Assembly: GCA_039621445.1 (NCBI GenBank)
Contig: CP154956.1
Location: forward strand, 26,829,744-26,893,743
DNA length: 64,000 nucleotides
Source: Euglena gracilis
Lineage: Eukaryota; Euglenida; Euglenophyceae; Euglenales
Reading direction: 5' to 3'
The notes under the pieces are model-generated. The model saw only the letters and a list, made by a program, of their open reading frames with translations, made no database searches and was not told the origin of the DNA. This document shows, in pieces, positions 27,901 through 38,400 of the stretch. The stretch's first letter is position 1; each line of letters begins with the position of its first letter. The position numbers and the translations under genes were made by a program.

Positions 27901-29383
27901 AAATTAATCAATAAATCACGATGATACAATACACAAAAGATGGGGTCACCCTTCGTCCACTCCTGACACATCAATTCAACCAATTCAGAAACGTGCCTTC
28001 AATGCTGATCAATCCGGTCGAGGGCAAACATCTTACCACTGGGTGATACCTCTGTTTCTTTATGAGATTCCCCCATTTTTTGGTCGACTGTTTATGGAAA
28101 TTGAATGCAATGCTGCCCAGATGGGACGCTAGGTCCAAAACACACCCTACAGAAGACACATGCAAAAAATTTCTTCCCACCTTTTTTGAAGTCCATGGCT
28201 GACAAATCTCACGAATCTTCACCCCTTGGAATTTCTGTGTGACTGGAAACTTGTGTTTCTTTCCCCTCTTGCATAAAATCAGTTTGAACCAGTTCAGCAC
28301 ATGATGAGCAGCACAACATACTTGGTACAGGCAGTTGCAACAGTGGGCAACGGCGGTGGTACTGCAGATGTCCTCTGCATGGTCATTTGCCGGCACATTT
28401 GTCAGAGAGGGTCAAAGCTGGGAGAGCAGGGGAGTCAGGCAAAGCGTGCAGCGAGGGGTGTGGGGTGGGGTACGCGAGTGGCGGGGCCAGGCACACGCAT
28501 GGACCCCAGTGCAACAGAAAGTCAGGGCGCAGAGAGGCGGAGGCAGTCACCGGTCTGTCCTTGCCCTCTTGCGCACCTCGTCACTCCAGCCGGCGCCCCG
28601 CTTGGCGTCGCCGCGCTCCGAGCGGCCCAGCGGATCGGGATCCAGCCGGCCGTCGTCCCTTCCAGCAGGTTCCTTGCGGGCCTCTGGGAGGGGAAGGCCC
28701 AGCAGTAGCAGGCCAGTCCCAAAACCACCAAATGCAACTATTTTGAAACGGGGGGGATTTTCATGCAGCAGCCGAAGCCAAACTCTGTGCAGGGAAGCCC
28801 GGCAACCCTTTTCATCGTTTTCAAAACTAAAACCTGGTGATGCTGGCTGACGGGGGGAGGGATGCCCTCTGGCAAAAGAAATCCCCTGGTCCCTTCCGCG
28901 ACTACGTCGATGGCGGGAGTGGGAACGATGGTGGTGGTGCTTGGTAGTTCTGGCATCTTCCCCAAGAATGTATGCTTGGGCCACCTCTGGCCTTTAAGGC
29001 AGGCGATTGGACCAGACATTCACTTGATGTGCATCACAACTTCGTGGTGATGCACAAAACTTTTTTGGTGATACACATGTGATCCACACAAAAATTTTCG
29101 ATGTAATACAAAAAAAATTTGCAGAATCAAAAAAAAGGATTAATCTGTTGACACCGTGGCCACTCAGAGCGGACCTTGGCCCCGGCCAGAGGTTTTTTTA
29201 AGGACCTTGGGGGGAGGTGTGGTCCGGACCCAGCCACCCCCTGGTGGGGGGGGTCGACCCCCCTGGAAGTGGAGGGGCAGCAAATGTTTTAAAAAAGTGC
29301 CTTGAAAACCTTAAAACCTGATTTCTGGGCTCAATACCTGTCTTGAAATTCTACTGACTTGCATGGATTTCAGGCTGAAATTG

Positions 29384-29511
29384 TTTAGGTCAGTCAATTT
29401 CTAAGATGGCGCCCGTTTAGGTCAATCAATTTCCAAGACGGTGCCCGTTGAGGTCAGTTGATTTCCAAGACAGCGCCTATTCATGTCAGTCGATTTCCAC
29501 AACCGCGCCCG
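29384..29511 (+). repeat. 32-bp tandem repeat, second left-arm copy
   Basis: It has the same four units as at 18890-19017, with the mirror image at 30291-30418. Confidence 0.85.
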
Positions 29512-29821
29512 TCTTTGGGCCAAAACCCACTTTTTTGACAATATTTCCATCCAGGCGGTTCGGTCGAATGAATTTCAAGACAGGCGTTCGGGCCCCAGAC
29601 AAAACATGTTTTAGCAAAATGACTGACAATGAGCGAAGCGAGCCACCCCTGCTAAAACCGTTACTGTTGGTCGATTTTCATATGAAATATTTTGGCCAAA
29701 GGCCTTAAAATACCTGGAAAAAAAAACCTAAAACCCTTTTAAAAAAATCATTCTGGCAGTTTTTTTCTCCAACCGAGCAAAAATGAAATCACAAAATCTC
29801 GGCAAAACATGAGTTCTGTCA

Positions 29822-29980
29822 TCACTGGAACATTTTCTACCCACCAAAGCTCGAAGAACGAGGGTTTCGACTTTTTTACCCATTCAATGTCTGGATGGGA
29901 AAATAGCGCCTGAAAAAAAGCCCATGTGACACACAGGCTCAGGCATAAGGATTGTGGCTGGCAGTCATTTCCAAAAGCTT
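29822..29980. other. 159-nt spacer at the centre of the 9.2-kb palindrome
   Basis: The arms are continuous on both sides up to TCTGTCA (left) and TGACAGA (right). There is no gene in it. It is the same sequence as 19327-19486 apart from a small patch near 29852-29865. Confidence 0.9.
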
Positions 29981-30817
29981 TGACAGAACTCATGTTTTGC
30001 CGAGATTTTGTGATTTCATTTTTGCTCGGTTGGAGAAAAAAAACTACCAGAATGATTTTTTTAAAAGGGTTTTAGGTTTTTTTTTCCAGGTATTTTAAGG
30101 CCTTTGGCCAAAATATTTCATATGAAAATCGACCAACAGTAACGGTTTTAGCAGGGGTGGCTCGCTTCGCTCATTGTCAGTCATTTTGCTAAAACCTGTT
30201 TTGTCTGGGCCCGCACGCCTGTCTTGAAATTCATTCGACCGAACCGCCTGGATGGAAATATTGTCAAAAAAGTGGGTTTTGGCCCAAAGACGGGCGCGGT
30301 TGTGGAAATCGACTGACATGAATAGGCGCTGTCTTGGAAATCAACTGACCTCAACGGGCACCGTCTTGGAAATTGATTGACCTAAACGGGCGCCATCTTA
30401 GAAATTGACTGACCTAAACAATTTCAGCCTGAAATCCATGCAAGTCAGTAGAATTTCAAGACAGGTATTGAGCCCAGAAATCAGGTTTTAAGGTTTTCAA
30501 GGCACTTTTTTAAAACATTTGCTGCCCCTCCACTTCCAGGGGGGTCGACCCCCCCCACCAGGGGGTGGCTGGGTCCGGACCACACCTCCCCCCAAGGTCC
30601 TTAAAAAAACCTCTGGCCGGGGCCAAGGTCCGCTCTGAGTGGCCACGGTGTCAACAGATTAATCCTTTTTTTTGATTCTGCAAATTTTTTTTGTATTACA
30701 TCGAAAATTTTTGTGTGGATCACATGTGTATCACCAAAAAAGTTTTGTGCATCACCACGAAGTTGTGATGCACATCAAGTGAATGTCTGGTCCAATCGCC
30801 TGCCTTAAAGGCCAGAG

Positions 30818-31060
30818 GTGGCCCAAGCATACATTCTTGGGGAAGATGCCAGAACTACCAAGCACCACCACCATCGTTCCCACTCCCGCCATCGACGTAG
30901 TCGCGGAAGGGACCAGGGGATTTCTTTTGCCAGAGGGCATCCCTCCCCCCGTCAGCCAGCATCACCAGGTTTTAGTTTTGAAAACGATGAAAAGGGTTGC
31001 CGGGCTTCCCTGCACAGAGTTTGGCTTCGGCTGCTGCATGAAAATCCCCCCCGTTTCAAA
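30818..31060 (+). CDS. possible RS/His-rich exon upstream of the GC-rich exon
   Basis: An open frame contains TKHHHHRSHSRHRRSRGRDQ followed by a Pro/Ser-rich stretch, in the same frame as the GC-rich exon downstream. Arg-Ser/His tracts are typical of splicing-related proteins. A second overlapping frame is also open here, and no clear exon ends were found, so coding status is uncertain. Copies occur reversed at about 18250-18492 and 28742-28984, and forward at 20322-20564. Confidence 0.3.
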
Positions 31061-31093
31061 ATAGTTGCATTTGGTGGTTTTGGGACTGGCCTG

Positions 31094-31255
31094 CTACTGC
31101 TGGGCCTTCCCCTCCCAGAGGCCCGCAAGGAACCTGCTGGAAGGGACGACGGCCGGCTGGATCCCGATCCGCTGGGCCGCTCGGAGCGCGGCGACGCCAA
31201 GCGGGGCGCCGGCTGGAGTGACGAGGTGCGCAAGAGGGCAAGGACAGACCGGTGA
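31094..31255 (+). CDS. unassigned GC-rich terminal exon candidate
   Basis: There are 53 codons and a TGA after a CTG-plus-five boundary, reading LLLGLPLPEARKEPAGRDDG, RLDPDPLGRSERGDAKRGAG, then WSDEVRKRARTDR. Third positions are G/C rich, like USP exons 2 and 13 and unlike the surrounding DNA. I do not recognise the family; the charged, Arg-rich end could be nuclear. The same block is present reversed at 18055-18216 and 28547-28708, and is cut by the N gap at 20601. It may be the last exon of the gene upstream of USP. Confidence 0.5.
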   Translation, partial: LLLGLPLPEARKEPAGRDDGRLDPDPLGRSERGDAKRGAGWSDEVRKRARTDR

Positions 31256-33037
31256 CTGCCTCCGCCTCTCTGCGCCCTGACTTTCTGTTGCACTGGGGTC
31301 CATGCGTGTGCCTGGCCCCGCCACTCGCGTACCCCACACCCCTCGCTGCACGCTTTGCCTGACTCCCCTGCTCTCCCAGCTTTGACCCTCTCTGACAAAT
31401 GTGCCGGCAAATGACCATGCAGAGGACATCTGCAGTACCACCGCCGTTGCCCACTGTTGCAACTGCCTGTACCAAGTATGTTGTGCTGCTCATCATGTGC
31501 TGAACTGGTTCAAACTGATTTTATGCAAGAGGGGAAAGAAACACAAGTTTCCAGTCACACAGAAATTCCAAGGGGTGAAGATTCGTGAGATTTGTCAGCC
31601 ATGGACTTCAAAAAAGGTGGGAAGAAATTTTTTGCATGTGTCTTCTGTAGGGTGTGTTTTGGACCTAGCGTCCCATCTGGGCAGCATTGCATTCAATTTC
31701 CATAAACAGTCGACCAAAAAATGGGGGAATCTCATAAAGAAACAGAGGTATCACCCAGTGGTAAGATGTTTGCCCTCGACCGGATTGATCAGCATTGAAG
31801 GCACGTTTCTGAATTGGTTGAATTGATGTGTCAGGAGTGGACGAAGGGTGACCCCATCTTTTGTGTATTGTATCATCGTGATTTATTGATTAATTTATAT
31901 ATTCTAGTATTTGGTATAAATTCATTTGCTAAGGTTGTTTTGACACCACGAGTTAATTACAAGGGTTAAAGATGGAATGAAAAAGCGATTTTAGGTTGTT
32001 TTTTTATGTTTTTGGAGGGGTGGGAATGATTTTGAACCAGAAGCATTCACTGTTTCCAGAGTTTGACCAAAATTTTGTGAATTCCACCAACAAGTTGCGT
32101 TTCGAATCAGAGTGTTCCCAAAATACAAGAACAGTGTTGTGTGTGTTTTTTGTCCCCCCCCTGCGTCCAAAGAACCCTGACCGCGATCTTTGTCAATTTA
32201 GTTTTTGTTGGACACAGGGGGGGGTGGATACGCCTGGACCCTCAAGATTGTGTAAATTTGAATTTGCTCATTGCGACCCCCCCCCCAGCTGACTCGTTAT
32301 CACTGGGAGGATCCCACTTTTTAAAACTGGTCATTTTCCCGTTTTCCTCGCGTCTTCTTTGAATCACAGCTTTTGGGATTAAGGTTGGAGGTTTGGATTT
32401 GGCATGGGTCAAAATCTGGTGCTTATATTTGGCCTAATTTTATGACAAAGATGTTCAAAAAAATGTGATCTGACCTCATCCCCATCGAAATGGAAGATCC
32501 AATGAATTTGTTCCGCTGAAAATGCCCGAGAAGTATTGGAAAATGTGAAGGGTTAATGGGGACTCCCAAATCATGCAGGTGGGGCCTTCACCTTCCTGAA
32601 GGGTTTTGGGATCCACACATCCCCTCCCAAGTACGGGACACCCCTCCGATTCAGAATCCCTCCTGGGTCCTTGGTTTGACAGCTGCAAATAAAACCCCCC
32701 GTGTGCAAAGAAAGACAGCCCAAAATAGCAGAAGAAGACAGCCCCGCCCAAAAAAAGTAACAGAACTTGGATTTGGAGAGGACATTTACAAATAAAAACT
32801 GTAAGCTTCTCAATGAAGTTACCGGCCAAATTTAACCCCCCCCCCCAGATAAAGAAGGGTATTGAAAATCTGCCTGAATATAGAACCTTGGGGGATTCCA
32901 GATTCTGTGCAAAGTTACTTTGTGGCTGGGCAGTCCTAGGGAGAATTATCCCAGAAGCGCCAAAAAATAATACAGAAATCCAAGACTATTTTTTTGAAGA
33001 ACAAAAAAGCAAAGTAATTGTTCCCAGGTTCCCAAAT

Positions 33038-33217
33038 GCCGTGTCAAAAGCAAGCTGTGCACTCTGAAGGACAGTTATCCTTATTCTCATCTTGTGGAAG
33101 TGCTTCAAAGGTTTCCCAATGTTCACCTGTGGGGAGAAAACACTCCACTCCATGTTCGCGGTTTGTTTGTTCATGTTGTGCATCTGGAAGAAACTTGCCT
33201 ATTTGAACCTCATTGTT
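33038..33217 (+). other. open region upstream of USP, coding status unclear
   Basis: One frame reads SYPYSHLVEVLQRFPNVHLW and continues to a double TGA. Two other frames, and the opposite strand, are also open for 60 codons. Composition is less A/T-run rich than the flanks. No family was recognised. Reverse copies lie at about 16080-16260 and 26570-26750. Confidence 0.2.
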
Positions 33218-35092
33218 GATGATGTGGTTGTCCAACAAAGGTGCGTTATAAAATCTGACAACGAAATTGCAATGGCTTTAGCTTTTGAAGAAGAAGAAAG
33301 GGGGGACTATGTTTTGATTGAAATTTGCCGTCTTCCTCAAATACAAGTGGCTCGAGAAGTATTTTGAGAAAAGTTTAGAACATTTCAATTTTATGTGCTG
33401 CATTTTGCATCTGCTCTCTCACTCTATGGGGGAAGGGGCATCCCATTTGGGACAGGTGCCCGTTTTGTAGGCAACATATTATTGCTTAGCGACCCCCCCG
33501 GGAGGGAGGGGGGGGGTCACTTTCCACTCTGAAAAACCCAGTCATTCATTTTACCCCCGGGGGGGGGGAATCTGCCACTCTTGAATGCGCTTATGTTGGC
33601 AAGGCAATATTGCCAAAAAGTCTCAAAAATTCCAGGTGAAGTTTCCAGAATTCCTTCGGCGCCAGGCCAGCCACTTTTTCATTCTCAGGCCTATCCCACC
33701 CCCCCCGGGGGGGGGGGGGAGGCTCTTGGCCAGAAAACCAGTGGGGTGGGACAGGTGTTAAGCAATGGTATGGTAGGCAATTTTTTTTTCAAAATCATTT
33801 TTAGAAGGGCAAGTAATCCCCCCCCCAAATAACATCCCCCGCCTGAGGGAGGGTGTATGTTATTTTTTTGTGTTTTTCCAATTTCCAATTTCCAATTTTT
33901 TCAATTTTCCAATTTTTTTTTCTTCGAAAAGACCCAACATAACATCCAAAACCACCTTTTTGGGTTTTTTGCATTTTTTTTCTCAAAAATTGGCATCTTT
34001 GGAGGCCAGATGGTCCACAGAAACCAATTTTATTGTCATTATCATTTTTTGGTTTTTGTCGTGAATTCTGATTTTCAACCACATTTTTGGGGGCGAAAAT
34101 TGAGGTGGGCGGCCTGAAATTAGGGTGGTGGTATTGTTTTTTTTTCCGGCAGAAGTTGGAACCCAAGGAGGTATAATTTGGGTGGAGGGTTTACATTATT
34201 TATTTTTATTTATTTTTAGATTGAACATTTGGAAGATCTCCAGGAGCTGAAATGGATGGGACGCCATATGGCTGTATGGTGTATTTTGTTCACTCCCTTT
34301 CTGACATTGTGCACAATATGTGTCAGGTTCCGAGGTTGGCTCTCCGAAGTCCAGAACCAGGACTGCGGCTTGTGTGATTTTGGTGTGCTGAACTTGAAAA
34401 TGCAATCATCACTGCCCGCAATGTATTTCAAGGACTTGTCTTAACACATTAGTCACTCAATGGGCTTCTGCCTTGTGTTTTTGTTTCAAGAGCGACTGAA
34501 TCATTTCTTTGGTGCTCCCGGGTGAGAGCGTTACCTGTTTTTACCTGGCATTTCGGTTCAGGGCCAGCATTGCAATTCAAAGGCAATGTCAGACAATCCA
34601 ACTTCATAATCTCATTTAAAATTTCAACGACATGGGCTCTTTCCCCAACCTCTGAACCTCTGGATGAACAGACATAATTCATATTTACACAAAAACGCTG
34701 TTTATTTTCTTTCCCGTTTGAATTTTCCACAGGTCATCTTTTTGTTCACCTTCTGCTCAACTTTGCTTGTGAATCTGATGGAGAAGTTACCCTCCGATGC
34801 TAGTCAGCAGGAGAAGCACAGGTTTTGACCAGCGAGATTCATCAAATTAGTGAACAACGAACAATTCAGTTAATTTGAAGTTGTTCCGAGGTGTATCTTT
34901 TTTGCATTTTGTTATAACCCAAATGCTTTGGGCAAATCCAGCAGCTTGGAGAGCCCTGCCTGCTTGGTTGAGGTTGGTGTGGGTGGGGGCCGAGTGGGTA
35001 CCCCTCGGGGGGTTCTTTTTATTTTTTGGCGCAAAGAAAGCGCCGATAAATTTTTGGACCCCAACCTTGATCCCAAAAGTGGTGCCCCTGAG

Positions 35093-35127
35093 CCCCAGGG
35101 AACCCTCCCTTTGGGGGTTCCCTGGGG
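35093..35127. repeat. 13-bp perfect hairpin upstream of USP
   Basis: CCCCAGGGAACCC and GGGTTCCCTGGGG are separated by nine bases. It sits in a repeat-like block (34995-35150) with a GGCGC...GCGCC hairpin nearby. It is also present in copies 1-3 (280-314 in copy 1). Role unknown. Confidence 0.75.
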
Positions 35128-35436
35128 TGGGTGGGCCTGGACCCTGTCTTTAAAACCCTCTGGCCCATATGATGAACCTGACTGCAGAAAAGTTAGAGGA
35201 TTGTTGAACATTGGAGGCCATCAAGTTTAAATTCCTGACACCATAATATCCCCCACAAATTGGTCAAAAAAAGGGAAGCCACGTTAGGCTGCCTTGCTCA
35301 GGGCCATTTCATTGCTCCCTCGTGGGGTCAATTCCCATTTCAAGAGAAAAAAAAGCAGGCACTCACTTTTTGAAAACCAATCGGCCACTGCTGCATCAGA
35401 ACATGTTTCTGAAGGTAGGTTCCCATGCCTTCTGAC

Positions 35437-35465
35437 ATGTTGAACTTTGATGCTGTTGGATTCCG
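35437..35465 (+). CDS. USP: USP exon 1, proposed start codon
   Basis: An ATG followed by about nine codons (MLNFDAVGF) is joined through a short intron of about 72 nt to exon 2. It is chosen because the family has a short N-terminal segment before the HLFEAW region, and because an in-frame join to 35538 is possible at the CTG-plus-five rule. The CAG motif lies at +6 to +8 rather than the usual place, so the boundary or the exon itself may be wrong. An AG lies about 25 nt upstream and could accept a spliced leader, but no leader sequence is visible in genomic DNA. Confidence 0.4.
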
Positions 35466-38400
35466 TTAGTCAGCAGAGAAGGGGTTGGTGGGAAGTGCCC
35501 GCTGGTTGTTGCCCAGTGCCCGCTTCCCCCTGTGTCAAAGCGTGGAGCAGGAGCTGCTGCAACTGCTCCTGGACCTGGACCAGCGCCACCTGTTCGAGGC
35601 GTGGCCCGCCGGGGACGCGCAGGCCGCGGAGAAGCACCGGTTTCTCCGTCAGGTCGCCGTGCTGCAGGAGACCCTTCCCGGCGGGCTTGCCGCGTACTAC
35701 GAGAATGCAAAGGTGCTGCTGCAGGAGAGTTCCAGCCATGAATTGACAATTTGAGAAGGGTCGGGAATCTGTGCAACCATGAATGATCATTTTTCTCTGG
35801 CCTCAACATCTGTAGTTTTTTTGGGGTGCTTGCTGTTGGTTGCTTGGGATTCTTGTCAATCTATGACAGGGAAGGTGTAAACCCCTTCGAAGGGTATGCT
35901 CCTTCTGTTCCCGAGGGGGAGGCAATCGCTTTCGACGACGACAAGTTTGAGGCAATGGATACAGGCTTTGCTACACTATTTCCACCAATTTGCCCTCTAT
36001 TTGAAGAACACATTGCATTCAGCAATCGAATAATTCTTTTCATTGCATGCATGGTTGTGGAAGGAAGCCTGCCCCCAAGAATTAGGGCTTCGAGAGTTTG
36101 AGCACACTGCTGTTGTCCTGGTGGCTGGAGGGCTGGGCGAAAGGCTTGGTTACTCCGGCATCAAATTAGAACTCCCGGTGGACTTGCTGACAGAGCTGTC
36201 ATATTTGGAATTTTATTGTAGGTGGATTCAAGGAATTGAACGCCGTCTCAATTTGCCAAACAAGCACCAGTGACTTTTTCCCCGATTTTGAATCTCGATG
36301 TGACTTTTTTTCCGTTTCTGAATCTCATGATTGGCTGCAACCGGGGGGGGGGTGCCATGGGGTGGGGCATTTTCGACCCTGCCCACCAGGCAGTGCTGTA
36401 GCACACCCTCCTGGCGCCTTCAGTACCGGGCCCAAAAATGGTTTTTTTCTCAAGAAAAATTTGCTGGGTCGGCTGGCCCCCCCGCCTGTTATTGGCTGGC
36501 ACCCATAGCACAAGGCGTTGGTGAAAGAAGCCTGGTACAGCCCCCCCCCCCAGGGTTTGATATAAGGAGGGCGTACATGGTTTAGGTGGGGGGGGGTGTC
36601 CCCCCCACCCCCCCCCCCCCCTCCTGGCCCGCAGGGGGGGTCCGGACCACCCCCCCCCACCTGCCAGGCGGCTCCGGACCGACCCCCGGGGGGGTTCCCG
36701 GGACCCCCCCCCCCAAAAAGGGTCAATTTTTTCCTCCGGCGCTTTGCGCCGAAAATTTTTTGCATTTTTTACCACATTTTTGCCCAAAAAGTGCCCAAAA
36801 TGGCACTTTTGGTCGTTTTGGGGGGTCAAAAATTTTCGGCCCGGCGCTTCGCGCCGGGCCGAGATTCGGTAACCCAGACCGCGCACCTGTTTAGGTGGGG
36901 GGGGGTGTCCCCCCCACCCCCCCCCCTCCTGGCCCGCAGGGGGGGGGTCCGGACCACCCCCCACCTGTCCTTATATCGAACCCTGACCCCCCCCCCTGTT
37001 GTTGGCAAGGACAGTCAGCGTCACCAGGCCTAAAACCAGTTAGCCCCCCCTGGGTTTTGTGAAAACCTGGCTTACCTACTCCCCCCCCCCATGGTTTGTT
37101 GGCCCCCCATCCCCCCCCCCCGACTTTTGGGGCCAACATTGCACCCCAAAGTTGGCCCCCCCAGTCTGTGGGGCTGACATGGACCCCCTTTTTTGAGGCA
37201 TTCTGTCTTGGCAGGTCGTTGCCCCCCCCCCCCCCGGCTGTTGGGGGCAACGTGGCCCCCGAAGTTGGCCCCCCATGTTAGCCTAACAGGCCGGGCCAAT
37301 GAGGGGGGGGGGGGTGGAGGTTAGGAAATCGCACAGGCCCATCCAATAATTCAAACTCTTTCCTGAAAGGCAACAATCAGGCAAAACGGACCCCAATCTA
37401 ACCCCTACCAATACTTGGAGAGTTCAAGGGAGGGTTCCATGTGGACCACCTTTACGTGCTTTCACTTCTTTAATTGGTCATTTGCCATCACCATACCGAT
37501 CCCTGTGTGCATTTTGTTGTGCTGAATTTGGATGAGCACAATTTGGTACTTTTTAAACCACCTGTTTTTGAAATGAAGTGAAGTGACGGACTCGCATATT
37601 CGTCGGACCCTGCGAGCGTTTTGCATTGAACCCAGGTGCCCCAATTATGGATTTTCAGATTTGGGGTTCACCTGAGAGTTTTCTTTTGATGTTATTGGTG
37701 TTCAAAATTTCTCCCGAAAAAAATTATTTCCAAAACTAATGAAATATTTCCTTTATATTTCTTTGCATTGATATTCCATCCGCGAGAGCAATTTGCATCA
37801 AGCCCAGGCACAATAAAATATTATAAATTTCTTGCTGGTGCTTTTTATGTGTGGTGCCGTGGACGTTGTACCCCCTTCCGTTCCTTGTCATTTGGACAAA
37901 GGAGGTGCATTCTTCTCCAGGCAATGGGAGTTGGTGCTTGCCATTAAGTGGACATGTGCCATTTGCTATCATGACGTCGGATGACACACATGCGCGAACT
38001 GTGGCCCTTCTGGAGAAGCACGCTCAGTTTGGGCTCCCAACAGGTCAAGTGCAGATTGTGAAGCAGGAGACCGTGCCCGCGCTGTGCAACAACCGCGCCC
38101 ATTTTGTGTGTGACGATGGCGACGCGTACCGGTTGCAAGGCAAGGTGTTGCTTGAGTCGTCCAAGCAGATGAGGTGTCTCCACGGTGGCTGAAAATTTGT
38201 GCTGTGTCCCCACCAGGTGCCACCTTGGCGCGGACCAAGCCACAGGGGCATGGCGTGGTGCACACGCTTCTGCACAAGAGTGGTTTGGCGGCAGCATGGC
38301 TGTCAACTGGCAAGAAATGGATCGCTTTCATCCAAGACACTGGCCAGGAATTCTTGAACTCTGTCCAAAGGCAAGGCAAACAGGCTTGTGCTTGGTCGGG

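Larger units (their letters stand above)
20615..29821 (-). repeat. duplicated block, copy 3 (-)
   Basis: It is the reverse complement of about 39178-29981, giving a palindrome with arms of about 9.2 kb around the 159-nt spacer 29822-29980. It also matches 10123-19326 directly. Confidence 0.95.

Noticed and set aside
35396-35809. 137-codon - strand frame over USP exon 2
   Set aside because: It is the antisense shadow of a GC-rich true exon with clear USP homology on the + strand.
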